A DNA stretch of 24,485 bases from Gracilaria caudata (GCA_030374735.1 JASCIV010000324.1:1-24485); one strand, 5' to 3'; shown: positions 1 through 8,755, counted from the first letter of the stretch. The notes: generated by a model not told the origin, from the letters alone. Numbers and translations: made by a program.

Positions 1-220
1 CATTCTTCTCAGGCGGCGCGTAGCCTTGGAGGACTGGCCTGCTTTTCTGTTTTGACGACAACGCAGAATGGACATCCAGCATATCTACAGGCGTGCTCAG
101 TTGGTCCTCAATCGGCAGCCGGAGACCTGACCTCGCCAGCTTATCAACTTGCTCATTCTGGCTTATCCCGCAATGACTTGGGACCCAGCAGACGTGCACT
201 GTACAGCGTCTGCTTAGGTC
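1..220 (-). mobile_element. Retrotransposon RNase H fragment (partial, decayed, runs off left edge)
   Basis: Read on the minus strand from 220 down to 1, one frame stays open for 73 codons. It contains WVPSHCGISQNEQVDKLA, which matches the C-terminal half of the RNase H domain of non-LTR retrotransposon polyproteins. The His of SHCG and the Asp of EQVDKLA correspond to the His124 and Asp134 active-site positions of E. coli RNase HI. An upstream LSRRCTVHVCW strand also fits. A TAA at 221-223 breaks this frame. The next stretch upstream (about 222-300) may continue in another frame (AAIAVFGLTNQQS), but this is weak. No reverse transcriptase is visible in the window, so I read it as a decayed relic whose remainder lies beyond position 1. 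The fragment is too short to name the element family. Confidence 0.7.
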
Positions 221-716
221 TTAAGTAGTCGTTGCTTTGCTGGTTCGTCAAACCGAAGACAGCAATAGCAGCAAAACAGTATTCGCCGGGAAACATTTGG
301 GTGGCCATAGATATGTTACCCGCAGAGCACGTGATCAGTGACATGAATTGTGATATTCGTAGTGCTCTTTGTTCTCTTTTTGAGTCATTTCCCCTGCGAA
401 CAATCGGTTTAGTTCATCAGGATGCAGGCACTTACGAAGATTACATACTACAAAACTGAAACAAGGACAAAATCTTAATGGTTTCCATCACTCTCATCGC
501 GGAGTTCGTCCAAGGGGCACAACAAAGGGGTATGCACGGGGGAACTGGGCTCCTATTTCTGTTTTCATACAGATGGAGCGATCTCATTGACTTCGCGAAT
601 GATGTCTTCTTAAGAAGTTACAAAGATTTTAACATATTTGTTCATATTACCAAGGGTAAGCAAAAAAATCAGTAGTCCACAAAAAAGAAAAAGATCAAGT
701 GTTCGGAAGGACACCG

Positions 717-732
717 TTGTACCGTCGTACCG
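717..732 (+). promoter_or_regulatory. Distal copy of repeated motif TTGTACCGTCGTACCG
   Basis: Exact 16-bp copy of the sequence at 1478-1493. The 12-bp core GTACCGTCGTAC occurs a third time, inverted, at 1542-1553. The function is inferred only from its repetition upstream of the kinase. Confidence 0.35.
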
Positions 733-1477
733 CGTGTACACTCATTTGTGTTAAAGATATGCCTGGTATGTAATATTGACATCACGATCCTTGCTTCTGT
801 TCTTCGTTCAACTTTCATGAACGTGGAGAGAAGCATTTGCTCTGCGAGGGGTTACTAATGTTAAGCACAGCCAGAGAAACAAAGGGAGCGAGCTGCGCTG
901 TAAACTTGTTTTAGGAAAGTACATTCGCATGTGTAACGGGTTATTCTTATTCACCATCATGATGTATCAAAAACAGCCGAGCCTCAAGCAAGAAAGCAAG
1001 GCAGCAGCATTGAAGTTGGATAATCACTCGACTTCACTCCAGCAGAAGGTGCCAAGCGCGTGCCGTTTTCCACTGGTACAACAGGTCGTTCGTGCGTATG
1101 CTTCGCGGCACTTGACTGCAGAGGTTTCCTCAGAGAGAAATGTTACCCCATTAGCCATGCATCAAGCGCCTCGAATGAACCGCCCCTCACAATTCAAGTG
1201 GCCTCTAGACTAGAGTATGTCGAGGCGATACGTGGGCGCGGAAGAGGGAGCGAGCGGCTGAGATGCTCTGCTCTCAGGAACTGATGCCCCGCGCTTGGAG
1301 TGCGCGTGCCGCGTTGCTTTCCAGAGCCGTGGCCAATCACCGTGCGCCTTCACCGCAGGTTGCAGGCAAGTCAAACTGCTTGCGCCCATCCGCCCCACGC
1401 GTATTCCGCACTGCGCGAACGTTCAAGTTGAAGGTTAAAGAGTTACGAGCGATATCTATCACTGTTTGCCACTCGCA

Positions 1478-1493
1478 TTGTACCGTCGTACCG
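1478..1493 (+). promoter_or_regulatory. Proximal copy of repeated motif TTGTACCGTCGTACCG
   Basis: Second exact copy, 78 bp before the kinase ATG. With the inverted core at 1542-1553 it forms a divergent pair of 12-mers about 62 bp apart, a layout typical of a dimer-binding transcription factor site. That role is inferred. Confidence 0.4.
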
Positions 1494-1541
1494 TTAGGTG
1501 GTGCATTGAATTTTGGACCCTTGCGCCTATTCACCTCCGCT

Positions 1542-1553
1542 GTACGACGGTAC
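1542..1553 (-). promoter_or_regulatory. Inverted copy of the 12-bp motif
   Basis: GTACGACGGTAC is the exact reverse complement of the GTACCGTCGTAC core at 719-730 and 1480-1491. It ends 17 bp before the kinase ATG, so it could be a promoter element or a 5' leader element. Confidence 0.4.
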
Positions 1554-1570
1554 TCCTTGCTCCCCCTCCA

Positions 1571-4500
1571 ATGACTGGCCATGTCGGCGACTATGCCTTG
1601 CTCGAAGTCCTTGGCGAGGGGGCCTTCGGCAAAGTACGCCATGCTGTCCACGATATCACAAGCCATCACTTCGCCGTCAAAATCATGGAAAAGTCGCTTA
1701 TCCGTCATCATCGCCTCACCGTGAACGTGCGTCGCGAAATTGCCATCATGAAGGCTTTTCGGCACCCTCATATTGTTTCCCTGCACCACGTACTCTCATC
1801 CGAGACCAAGCTCTACGTTGTATTGGAGCTCGTTCGTGGACCTGAGCTTTTCGAGCTCATAGCCAACACACCCCGAGGTATACCGGAGCCGACGGCTCGT
1901 CGCTACTTTCAGCAGCTTGTGGAGGGTGTTCTCTACTGTCATCGACGTGGCGTTTCGCATCGAGACCTTAAACCGGAGAACCTACTCATTGATCGACAGT
2001 CTGGTATGCTCAAGATTACCGATTTTGGACTTAGCTCTATGAAAGGTGCCGATACAACATCTGAGCTTCTCACAACGCAGTGTGGCACTCCACATTACAT
2101 TGCTCCAGAGATTATATCACGAAAAATCTCTGCCTACGATGGTCGCAAAGTTGACGCCTGGGCATGTGGCATAATTCTCTTTGCGCTACTTGCGGGTTAT
2201 CTGCCCTTTGATGAATCGGATTTGGTCTGCCTCTTTGATACTATTCGTCATGGTCAATTTCGGTTTCCTCCATGGTTTTCCTCAGGGGCAAAAGACCTTA
2301 TAGGGCGCTTACTTTGCGTTGACCCCGAAACGAGAGCTTCTCTGAATCAAGTAATAACACATCCATGGTTTGCGGTGAATTTCAAGCCCTCAGACCCTTT
2401 GTTTACAATTTCGTCGCCCTCTCCAAAAGCGCCACTAATGTCACCACCAAGGCTGCGAAGACGAAAACAGAAGCGACCTGCAAACCGAAGCAGAGCGCGC
2501 AAACAAGATGCACCAGAGCCCCCATGCCTCACTTTGGAACTCCCCGACTTAGTACTTCCAGACCCATCTCAGACCTGCACTACTGACCCTTCAAATGTGT
2601 CCGCAGCAGCTGCTGTTGCTGCTCGGAATGAGATGATGAAGTCCGGCAGAAGCATGTCCTTTTCCGCTCGCTACACTCTAATTCGCAAGGGAATCGTCAC
2701 GTATGGAGGAGTAAGTTTGCCGCATGTAGACGGAAACACATGCCAATCGCTGGGCGGTATAGAACAAGCGAGAATGAGAGGTGTAATTAGTGCTGCAGGA
2801 TCCGCTCTTTATGCATCACTAGCGACTCTCAATGAAAACAAGGGCAGTGCCCCTTTATCAAACGCACCGTCTAGTATTCGTTCTGCACATGAAACACCCG
2901 AAGAAGCCGATCAAACAATGCACGTCATTAGAAGTCTACGAACTACAATCAGTATGACCCGTAGCGCGAGTAAATGGTATGAGTACAGCCGTAATCTCGC
3001 AAGCCCTACCGAAGAAGCACTTTTGCAAAAGTCTACGCTAATCTCGTTGAAGCGTCTTCGGAACCAATTGAAGGAACTCAGCGAGCATCTCGACACAAGT
3101 GAATTTCAACACAGCCCTTTTACAAAGACTTACATGTCCGCATCCCAGCGCCGCGAAATGCTACGACTTCTGGATGTATGGGAAACCAGAATCATAAGGG
3201 ATGCCGTGCCTCTGTCAAAGAATCATGCTCGAAGCACTGGGCTTGCAGGAGATGAACTTCAAGCCTTTCAGTCGCTATTATTGACATGGGAGACGCAAAT
3301 TGCCGGGGGCGAAATTGTTGAAGACGTACTTATACCAGGAAGTGAGCTAGTTGAAGATGAAGTTCCCACTTCGGATATTCCTGCTCGTTTCATTCAACAG
3401 CGGAATTATTTGAAGGCAAAGCAGCTTGATCCACATGTGAATATGTTAGAAGCGAACGATGATTCTGAACAAAAGCAAGACGATTGGAAACAATGCTCTG
3501 CATTGGATGAGCGCGGTATACTGCGTGACACACACACGCATCAACCGCTTCCTCAAATAATGAGTTCATCAAAAGCGGCGCACGCACTTGAAATTCCATC
3601 CGAAACCATGGGTAACGATTTGAATAAGCTTTGGAACCACGTTCTAGTGGCAAACACATCGAAGATGGATAAAGTTTTGGAGAGTGATAGTGATTCCCTT
3701 TCTTCTCTAACGGAAACGGTAACCCAGAGTCGGAAGCCGAGCTCTTTGTCGAAGAGTATGAACATATCTCCGGTCACGGAGTGGTGCTCGGCGGAAGGCT
3801 CTGAAAGGAATTTCGCGAAACAACCTAGAAATACAACTGACCCATTTCGTGCAGAACGGACTGATAGTCATGATCATACCAGGTGCATTGGAAACGTAAT
3901 TCCATCTCACAGGAAGAGAGACGAAACTGGTTCGACTAGGATTAGTCATCATGCCAGAAAGTCGTCATCCAGAAATGCGAACCCGTGGATTGCGGAGAAC
4001 GCCACCTCGTCGGCTCGAAAGTCTTCGACAGCATCTGCTGATTCAAGGACTACTTCAACGAGTTCATCCTCTCACGAGCGCGCAAGAGCTGGGAGTGAAA
4101 TGTTTGTAGATGAACAGAGCTCGAATAGCCTTAGATCATCATTGATAGAAACCCATGAAATGAGTGTCTATGAGGAACGGATTTCAACGCGTATGCTCTC
4201 GAAACGGCAGAGGCGGTCTGATTTGGGGAAACGGCGATCATCAAGTTCAGCATTCTCGAATTTCAAAGGTACCGTAGAACATTCTCCCCAGTCTCCGAAG
4301 GACCGGGCGATATCTTCTGTTTCAGCTGGCTCATTGGACGACGTGGAACCTCGTCTTGTCCGCAGCTTCGGGCAAAGAAGGATTCAGACAGAAATGGCGC
4401 AAGAGCTTCCTCCTCTGGAAGTTCTTGATACTCAATCGGTACTAACTGGTTTTAAGAAGCGGGTTTACCGTCAGGGATGGCGGCAGGCAAACAGGGGGAA

Positions 4501-4951
4501 ATTAGGTGATGGTCTGGCGAGAGAAGCAAATGACGGAAAGTTGAAATTTTCGAATTCGCGACATTCCGGTCGTGCCAACCATGGACTTCTGGCTCGATTG
4601 TTAGGAGCAGCGAGATATGATGCGCGTTTTGAGTCGGCATATAACGCCAGAACCTGTATTCGTGAACTGAGTAACACGATGAAAGATATAGGGTTCTCTG
4701 TAGCAAGAAGACCTGGTGAAAACAAGTTGCGAGTGGCAGTGGCCGGGCCAGAAGGTCGGTTTGTGACTGTGTCCTTCGATTTTGCCACGAAAGGGAGCGG
4801 ATGCATGGTTCGCTTCAGAAAGACAGGAGGAGAAAAGCACAGCTCAAGGCATCTCGAGGAGAATCTAGTGTGGAGCTTCTACGACGAAGTTCTTGAAGCT
4901 TTTCGAAGATCAAACAACGGCGTAGCTGTTATCGATAGCCTGGTTAGATAA
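1571..4951 (+). CDS. CIPK/SnRK3-like Ser/Thr protein kinase with a very long Ser-rich linker
   Basis: A 1126-residue Ser/Thr kinase. The catalytic domain spans about residues 8-267: glycine loop GEGAFGKV (15-22), Lys37, helix-C Glu56, HRD 130-132, DFG 151-153, APE 178-180, and activation-loop Thr169 in LLTTQCGTPHY. The stretches AGYLPFDESDL and PPWFSSGAKDLI are close to plant CIPK/SnRK3 kinases. The tail (about 1020-1126, with KLRVAV and CMVRFRKTGGE) resembles the KA1-like regulatory fold that ends CIPKs. Between them lie roughly 750 low-complexity Ser/Arg/Glu-rich residues, whereas CIPKs are usually about 450 residues in total. No clear NAF (CBL-binding) motif is seen. The start is the first in-frame ATG; the frame is open 35 codons further upstream but only from a TTG. 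Catalytic residues are all present, so it should be active. Other CAMK-like families such as Chk1 also end in KA1, so the subfamily is less certain than the kinase call. Confidence 0.9.
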   Translation: MTGHVGDYALLEVLGEGAFGKVRHAVHDITSHHFAVKIMEKSLIRHHRLTVNVRREIAIMKAFRHPHIVSLHHVLSSETKLYVVLELVRGPELFELIANTPRGIPEPTARRYFQQLVEGVLYCHRRGVSHRDLKPENLLIDRQSGMLKITDFGLSSMKGADTTSELLTTQCGTPHYIAPEIISRKISAYDGRKVDAWACGIILFALLAGYLPFDESDLVCLFDTIRHGQFRFPPWFSSGAKDLIGRLLCVDPETRASLNQVITHPWFAVNFKPSDPLFTISSPSPKAPLMSPPRLRRRKQKRPANRSRARKQDAPEPPCLTLELPDLVLPDPSQTCTTDPSNVSAAAAVAARNEMMKSGRSMSFSARYTLIRKGIVTYGGVSLPHVDGNTCQSLGGIEQARMRGVISAAGSALYASLATLNENKGSAPLSNAPSSIRSAHETPEEADQTMHVIRSLRTTISMTRSASKWYEYSRNLASPTEEALLQKSTLISLKRLRNQLKELSEHLDTSEFQHSPFTKTYMSASQRREMLRLLDVWETRIIRDAVPLSKNHARSTGLAGDELQAFQSLLLTWETQIAGGEIVEDVLIPGSELVEDEVPTSDIPARFIQQRNYLKAKQLDPHVNMLEANDDSEQKQDDWKQCSALDERGILRDTHTHQPLPQIMSSSKAAHALEIPSETMGNDLNKLWNHVLVANTSKMDKVLESDSDSLSSLTETVTQSRKPSSLSKSMNISPVTEWCSAEGSERNFAKQPRNTTDPFRAERTDSHDHTRCIGNVIPSHRKRDETGSTRISHHARKSSSRNANPWIAENATSSARKSSTASADSRTTSTSSSSHERARAGSEMFVDEQSSNSLRSSLIETHEMSVYEERISTRMLSKRQRRSDLGKRRSSSSAFSNFKGTVEHSPQSPKDRAISSVSAGSLDDVEPRLVRSFGQRRIQTEMAQELPPLEVLDTQSVLTGFKKRVYRQGWRQANRGKLGDGLAREANDGKLKFSNSRHSGRANHGLLARLLGAARYDARFESAYNARTCIRELSNTMKDIGFSVARRPGENKLRVAVAGPEGRFVTVSFDFATKGSGCMVRFRKTGGEKHSSRHLEENLVWSFYDEVLEAFRRSNNGVAVIDSLVR

Positions 4952-5044
4952 GATGTTGCTTGTACAGGTAATTTACTGAATACAGTAGTTGTAAACTGTT
5001 TTATCGTGAACTATATTTGGCGTCAAGAAGATTGTGCGATTCTT

Positions 5045-5072
5045 CTTTTTATGAGCACATAAGCCTAATTAC
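5045..5072 (+). promoter_or_regulatory. Putative 3'-flank element (CTTTTTATG-N8-AGCCTAATTAC), copy 1
   Basis: It lies 94 bp after the kinase stop codon. The two blocks CTTTTTATG and AGCCTAATTAC recur with the same 8-bp spacing at 24427-24454, 145 bp after the amidinotransferase stop. A role in 3'-end formation or termination is inferred from position only. Confidence 0.35.
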
Positions 5073-5138
5073 AACTACTTTGGAGCGTCTTTGTTGAAAA
5101 AACGCTCTCTGACTAGAACGGCCAACACGTTGAGCTAT

Positions 5139-5204
5139 TCGATAGGAACCATTGGGCGACTCGATAGGAACCATTGGGCGACTCGATAGGAACCATTGGG
5201 CGAC
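5139..5204 (+). repeat. Three perfect tandem copies of a 22-bp unit
   Basis: Units at 5139-5160, 5161-5182 and 5183-5204 are identical. Each begins TCGATAGGAACC and ends ATTGGGCGAC. The length is not a multiple of 3 and the array lies between genes, so it is not coding. It could be a small minisatellite or clustered protein-binding sites. Confidence 0.95.
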
Positions 5205-5654
5205 CAACTGCTTTCAGAGGAATTTACCCAGGATCCGTGCCGCTGATGCTCTCGAGAGCTTGAACACAAGAGGGTTTCGAATGAATGAGGGTTTCCAGGC
5301 AGTTTTTTTTTTGCGATGTCCACCATTTGCCTCTGCGATTGGTTTCAAACAGTTTTTATTTTTTTTGGGTTCGCGGTCTTGAGCGTCCTTTGTTGACTCT
5401 ACCTTCATATATCGTCACACCCGTTCTTGGCAGCCGCTCTTTGTTTGAAACGCAATAACAGTATACATACCGACCGCTTAAATTGCTTTCATTTGCATCC
5501 AAACGAAGCGTTCGAGCTAAAGAGAGCGAAGTCCAAGGCAGATGTTACCTCCAAGAACACATCAACAAGATGGAGTCATTCCATCAGGTGTCCTCATCGT
5601 GTTCTCCGTTGTTTCGCGAAAGGATTATACTACGCATCAGCAGAATTCGCAAAT

Positions 5655-7154
5655 ATGAGCCGCTGGAGATGGCTTGCTCCCAATCAGACATGGAAATACT
5701 GGACTCATGCCCTGTTTTTATACGTGATGTGCTCGAATTTTCTTCTTCTTTCGTCTGCTTCTAACACGGCTCACCGTCATATGTGTGTTCTTGATTCAAA
5801 CGGCGAACACAATTGTAACGAAGCCTCTGAATTATCTCTACAACGGCTTGAAAGGATATCAAAGCAATGTGGTGAGAATGATGACGAATGCTGGTGTATG
5901 AAAGCAATTTCCTACACAAACGACGTGAGGAGACGAAATGGCAACACCAAAATGTTAAAGCCTGGACCAAAGGCACAACTGCAGAACGCAAAGCGCTATG
6001 CAGTGACTTTGGCAAGCATTGGAAGCCTCAGACATCAAGATTTGGTAGCTGCAACCAATGAGATTGGCTGCGAACGCAGAATTGGTGCAGAAAACATTGC
6101 CTACAACTACGACAAAGGCGACATTGCGTTTTCATGTGTTCAGCAATGGGAAAATTCTCCAGCTCACTTGGGCAACATATTAAAGGACGACTTCGACGAG
6201 GTTGTTGTTGGGTTTTATAAAGCTCCAAATGGACGTGTATACTGTGTTCAGACTTTTGCGGTAACCAGTAGGACTTTCTCGAAACATGGTGGGCATATGG
6301 CCCAGTGCGAATCAGTTTCAGTGCAAGAAAAACCAACACAAGAGGTACTGAATGTCCAGAACGATGAGAACATCGAAGAGAAAGCTATCAACGAAAAGAA
6401 GCACGCAGAACCTGGGGATCCCATCATGAGTGAAGAAGAAGTGCTTGAAAGCCAGGAACACCCTGCACTCCAGCAAGAGGATGGGCAGAGTTCTGATTCC
6501 GACACAGAAACGGCTTATTCCACTGTTAAAGATTTCGAGGCAGGTGAATCAGAAGCTGACGGTAATACCGAAAGTTTTGCTGCGGTCTCAAACGAAAACC
6601 AAGCCAAAATCACCATAAACATTTCTGCGGATGAAGGTCATTATTTAAATGAATACGTCCAAGAAGCACGAAGTGAACTGAATGATCATGCTGAATCTAT
6701 TGGCATGGAAGAATTTACCGAAGGTGACGAATCAAAGCAGAGAGAAGTGGAAGAGCATGAGGCGAGCGAAACTGCGATAGCTACAGAAGATCATGATTCT
6801 CTTGAGGTAGATGATCAAGACCCTCAGGATCACGAGAATGAAAAAGAGGACATTGTCGATAGGCCCATGGCGAATGAAATGAAGAAAAGCAAGAGGAAAA
6901 GGGAGACGAAGAAAACCAACGTCGGCAACAGAGCCTGCCGTTGTCTAGAGCTTGGGGAGAGATGTTGGCATTCCCTCGGAAAACAAACAGATGAACTGTG
7001 TACCCCGTTTCTTGCAACCAAGAAGCAGCCCACGGCGTGCAAGCTGAAATGTTGCAGTCATTGCCTAACAAAATCTAAATCACGCCGATGTACAAACAAA
7101 GTTGTGAAAAGGCTCTGCAGAAAGATGAGAAAGATAATTGAGAATGAGTTGTAA
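5655..7154 (+). CDS. Secreted CAP (SCP/PR-1) domain protein with acidic linker and Cys-rich tail
   Basis: A 499-residue predicted secreted protein. A hydrophobic stretch at about 18-36 (ALFLYVMCSNFLLLSSA) after a basic/aromatic N-terminus looks like a signal peptide. Residues about 75-205 form a CAP domain: HQD (His127), GAENIAY (Glu146), WENSPAHLGNIL (Glu166, His171) and the final VYCVQTF strand. The His/Glu tetrad typical of CAP proteins is therefore complete. Residues about 220-410 are strongly acidic and low-complexity, rich in Glu, Asp and Ser. The last about 75 residues are basic and carry ten cysteines (428-488), including C-x3-C-C-x2-C near 462-470, followed by a Lys/Arg-rich end. CAP proteins act outside the cell, often on sterols or in defence; the role here is unknown. 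The start is the first in-frame ATG and it supplies the signal peptide. Confidence 0.85.
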   Translation: MSRWRWLAPNQTWKYWTHALFLYVMCSNFLLLSSASNTAHRHMCVLDSNGEHNCNEASELSLQRLERISKQCGENDDECWCMKAISYTNDVRRRNGNTKMLKPGPKAQLQNAKRYAVTLASIGSLRHQDLVAATNEIGCERRIGAENIAYNYDKGDIAFSCVQQWENSPAHLGNILKDDFDEVVVGFYKAPNGRVYCVQTFAVTSRTFSKHGGHMAQCESVSVQEKPTQEVLNVQNDENIEEKAINEKKHAEPGDPIMSEEEVLESQEHPALQQEDGQSSDSDTETAYSTVKDFEAGESEADGNTESFAAVSNENQAKITINISADEGHYLNEYVQEARSELNDHAESIGMEEFTEGDESKQREVEEHEASETAIATEDHDSLEVDDQDPQDHENEKEDIVDRPMANEMKKSKRKRETKKTNVGNRACRCLELGERCWHSLGKQTDELCTPFLATKKQPTACKLKCCSHCLTKSKSRRCTNKVVKRLCRKMRKIIENEL

Positions 7155-7981
7155 AGAATAGACGACCACAGGTAGTCCCGAAATGCCCCTAAGCATCACC
7201 TAAGCGACGGGACTGTTGTTTTTCATAAAGCAGAACGTAAGAAAGAAACTGGCTTGCAATCGTCGGCCGGGAGTCTTTAAATGATGTTAACCATTTTGTT
7301 CTAAGGTGCCCAAAAAGGACGATGTGAAGGCGCTTGTCTACCTTCTTACCCTTCGAGAGCGCCAGATACTCTCGTTAATGAGAATATTAAAAAAACCGGC
7401 CTGACCGAGTGTTGGCCTTCCTTGTGAGAGAACATTTCTCTGTCCAGAAACACTCTGCGCAAAGTTGTCATTGAGGTACTGCACTCATAGAGGAGAGAGG
7501 GAAGACATGTCCAGTGTACATAACTGTGGAAGAAAGCCGCAATTTCAAAGATTAGCGCACGGGTGGGTGAGAGTTACGAAGGGTAGAGGGTTTCTGATGT
7601 CTTGAACGCGCCATGGGCTTCAAACCGTGTCATGTGTGGGCATGCATGGTTTGAGGACGGGCAGGAAATGTGAGAAATGGGAGATTCCCTTGCACAGACG
7701 CAAATCCTAAAACATCATGATTCTCGGTAAAAAGGAACGGCAGAGAAAGTTCTTGCTTCTGGACGTAACTTAGACAGCATCGATTGAGCAGAAGACAAAG
7801 TTGCCTCGAAAGTGAAAGAAAGGCTTTTCACGGACACGTGCATCTCGCCTTCACGTGGTGTGCCTATCTCCGATCCGCTCTCCCGTGGTCGGAGCGAAAT
7901 GAGAACGAAAACGGATCTCCAACGGAGGCGAAGGCTTTTTGCAACTAAGGGAACGAAGAATTTGAACTGTGGTCCGCAGAA
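7155..7981. other. Intergenic region between CAP and p34-like genes
   Basis: About 830 bp with no credible gene. Near 7618-7656 an imperfect stem (TTCAAACCGTG against CATGGTTTGA) could form a hairpin. Two CACGTG boxes (7835-7840, 7852-7857) and a small inverted repeat CTCCGA/TCGGAG (7868-7873 and 7889-7894) lie within 150 bp of the downstream ATG and may belong to its promoter. Confidence 0.5.
7835..7857. promoter_or_regulatory. Pair of CACGTG (G-box/E-box) sites
   Basis: Two CACGTG hexamers 17 bp apart, 125-147 bp before the p34-like ATG. CACGTG is the usual bHLH/bZIP target in eukaryotes. Its use here is inferred from position. Confidence 0.3.
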
Positions 7982-8755
7982 ATGTCAGTTGGTCTAGAGG
8001 CAACGCTAGACCTCAGTTCTCCGACAAACTGGATATTAGTTTTATCTCATATCAGTTCGGACCGCTCTCTCAACCTTCTCTACGAACAATTTCCATCGAT
8101 TCGTGCAGATCGAATACGTCTGTCGACTCGATATTACAACGCGGACATCCCACTTCGGACAAAGTCTATGGCGCAACTTTCAAGGCTGCTCAACAATCCA
8201 GAATTCATCCGATCCCTTCAAACCGTGCCTGCCGTTGTTGTCGTTTCCAATGTCCGCGATGATATTTCTGAGTGCCAACGGACGTGGAACAACATTAAGA
8301 ACAGCGTTCGCGAAGATGCCCTTCGAGCACTGCTGCTTTTCGAAAACTTACCTGATGCTGAAGACCAAGAGCTCATGGAGTGGGCTGTGGCCAATGAGAT
8401 TGAGATCGTTTCACCGGATAACGGCCATGGAGATTCAGAGTCGCAGAAGCTCCTTGAGCTTCTCGCTTGTGCTCCTTGGCAAATTCAGTCAAGATTGAAG
8501 ACACCAATTTCATCGAACACAGTTGGATCCGAGAGCTCACACGCTGACGCTGAGATAGTAAAGCGACAACTTGAGACAGACCGGGATCTCAAGGTTCAAG
8601 AAGGAAAGTCGGCTGTAGAAGACGTTTCTTCTGATCAAAATCTTTTAAATCTCTCGCAAGGAACACGGCTACGTCGCGGGCTACTTGAAAAAGACATATC
8701 AAGTATACTAAGTGATCTCCTTCTTGCGGAATCGGATTCAGATGATACTGAGTGA
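7982..8755 (+). CDS. Alpha/gamma-adaptin-binding protein p34-like (AAGAB/Irc6 family)
   Basis: A 257-residue soluble protein. It resembles the p34/AAGAB family, chaperones that stabilise AP-1 and AP-2 adaptor subunits during assembly in the cytosol. Supporting features in order: an N-terminal beta strand ILVLSH (18-23) where the Rab-like fold begins; the family-type signature STRYYNADIPL (48-58); VPAVVVVSNV (82-91), a strand followed by a loop; ALLLFENL (116-123); and MEWAVANEIEIVSPD (132-146) followed by LLELLACAPWQ (157-167), which mirrors the family's WC..HGFE.VEL and final W helix. The C-terminal part is polar and ends in a short amphipathic helix and an acidic tail. No GTPase P-loop is seen, as in the family. 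An in-frame TAA at 7946-7948 makes this ATG the first possible start. The similarity is motif-level, so another Rab-like fold is possible. Confidence 0.55.
   Translation: MSVGLEATLDLSSPTNWILVLSHISSDRSLNLLYEQFPSIRADRIRLSTRYYNADIPLRTKSMAQLSRLLNNPEFIRSLQTVPAVVVVSNVRDDISECQRTWNNIKNSVREDALRALLLFENLPDAEDQELMEWAVANEIEIVSPDNGHGDSESQKLLELLACAPWQIQSRLKTPISSNTVGSESSHADAEIVKRQLETDRDLKVQEGKSAVEDVSSDQNLLNLSQGTRLRRGLLEKDISSILSDLLLAESDSDDTE

Larger units (their letters stand above)
221..1570. other. Intergenic region upstream of the kinase gene
   Basis: About 1.35 kb without a credible gene. Open stretches on both strands are short, overlap each other and match no family I recognise. The region holds two direct copies of a 16-bp sequence (717-732 and 1478-1493) and an inverted copy of its 12-bp core (1542-1553) close to the kinase start. 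The part from about 1200 to 1570 is more GC-rich than the rest. Transcription of the kinase probably starts in this half, but no clear TATA box is seen. Confidence 0.6.
4952..5654. other. Intergenic region between kinase and CAP genes
   Basis: About 700 bp. It holds a 28-bp spaced motif (5045-5072) shared with the 3' flank of the amidinotransferase gene, the 22-bp triple repeat (5139-5204), the 12-bp palindrome GCTCTCGAGAGC (5248-5259) and two T-tracts (5303-5312 and 5353-5366, the second interrupted by one A). From 5427 the frame of the CAP gene is open, but without an ATG until 5655. An ATG at 5483 opens a 93-codon frame that overlaps the CAP start out of frame; it looks like a chance frame or an upstream ORF. 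Confidence 0.5.

Noticed and set aside
1337..1789. 150-codon minus-strand frame across the kinase start
   Set aside because: It lies opposite the well-supported kinase N-terminus, has no domain, and follows the codon bias of the real gene as an antisense shadow.
5139..5204. Triple repeat considered as a CRISPR-like array
   Set aside because: The units are directly adjacent without unique spacers and the genome is eukaryotic, so it is a tandem repeat.
5483..5764. 93-codon frame overlapping the CAP gene start
   Set aside because: It is out of frame with the CAP protein, has no domain and would compete with the signal-peptide start; at most an upstream ORF.
7618..7656. Imperfect hairpin before the p34-like gene considered as a small RNA
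   Set aside because: The stem is short with a wobble pair and there is no nearby promoter or terminator; too weak to annotate separately.
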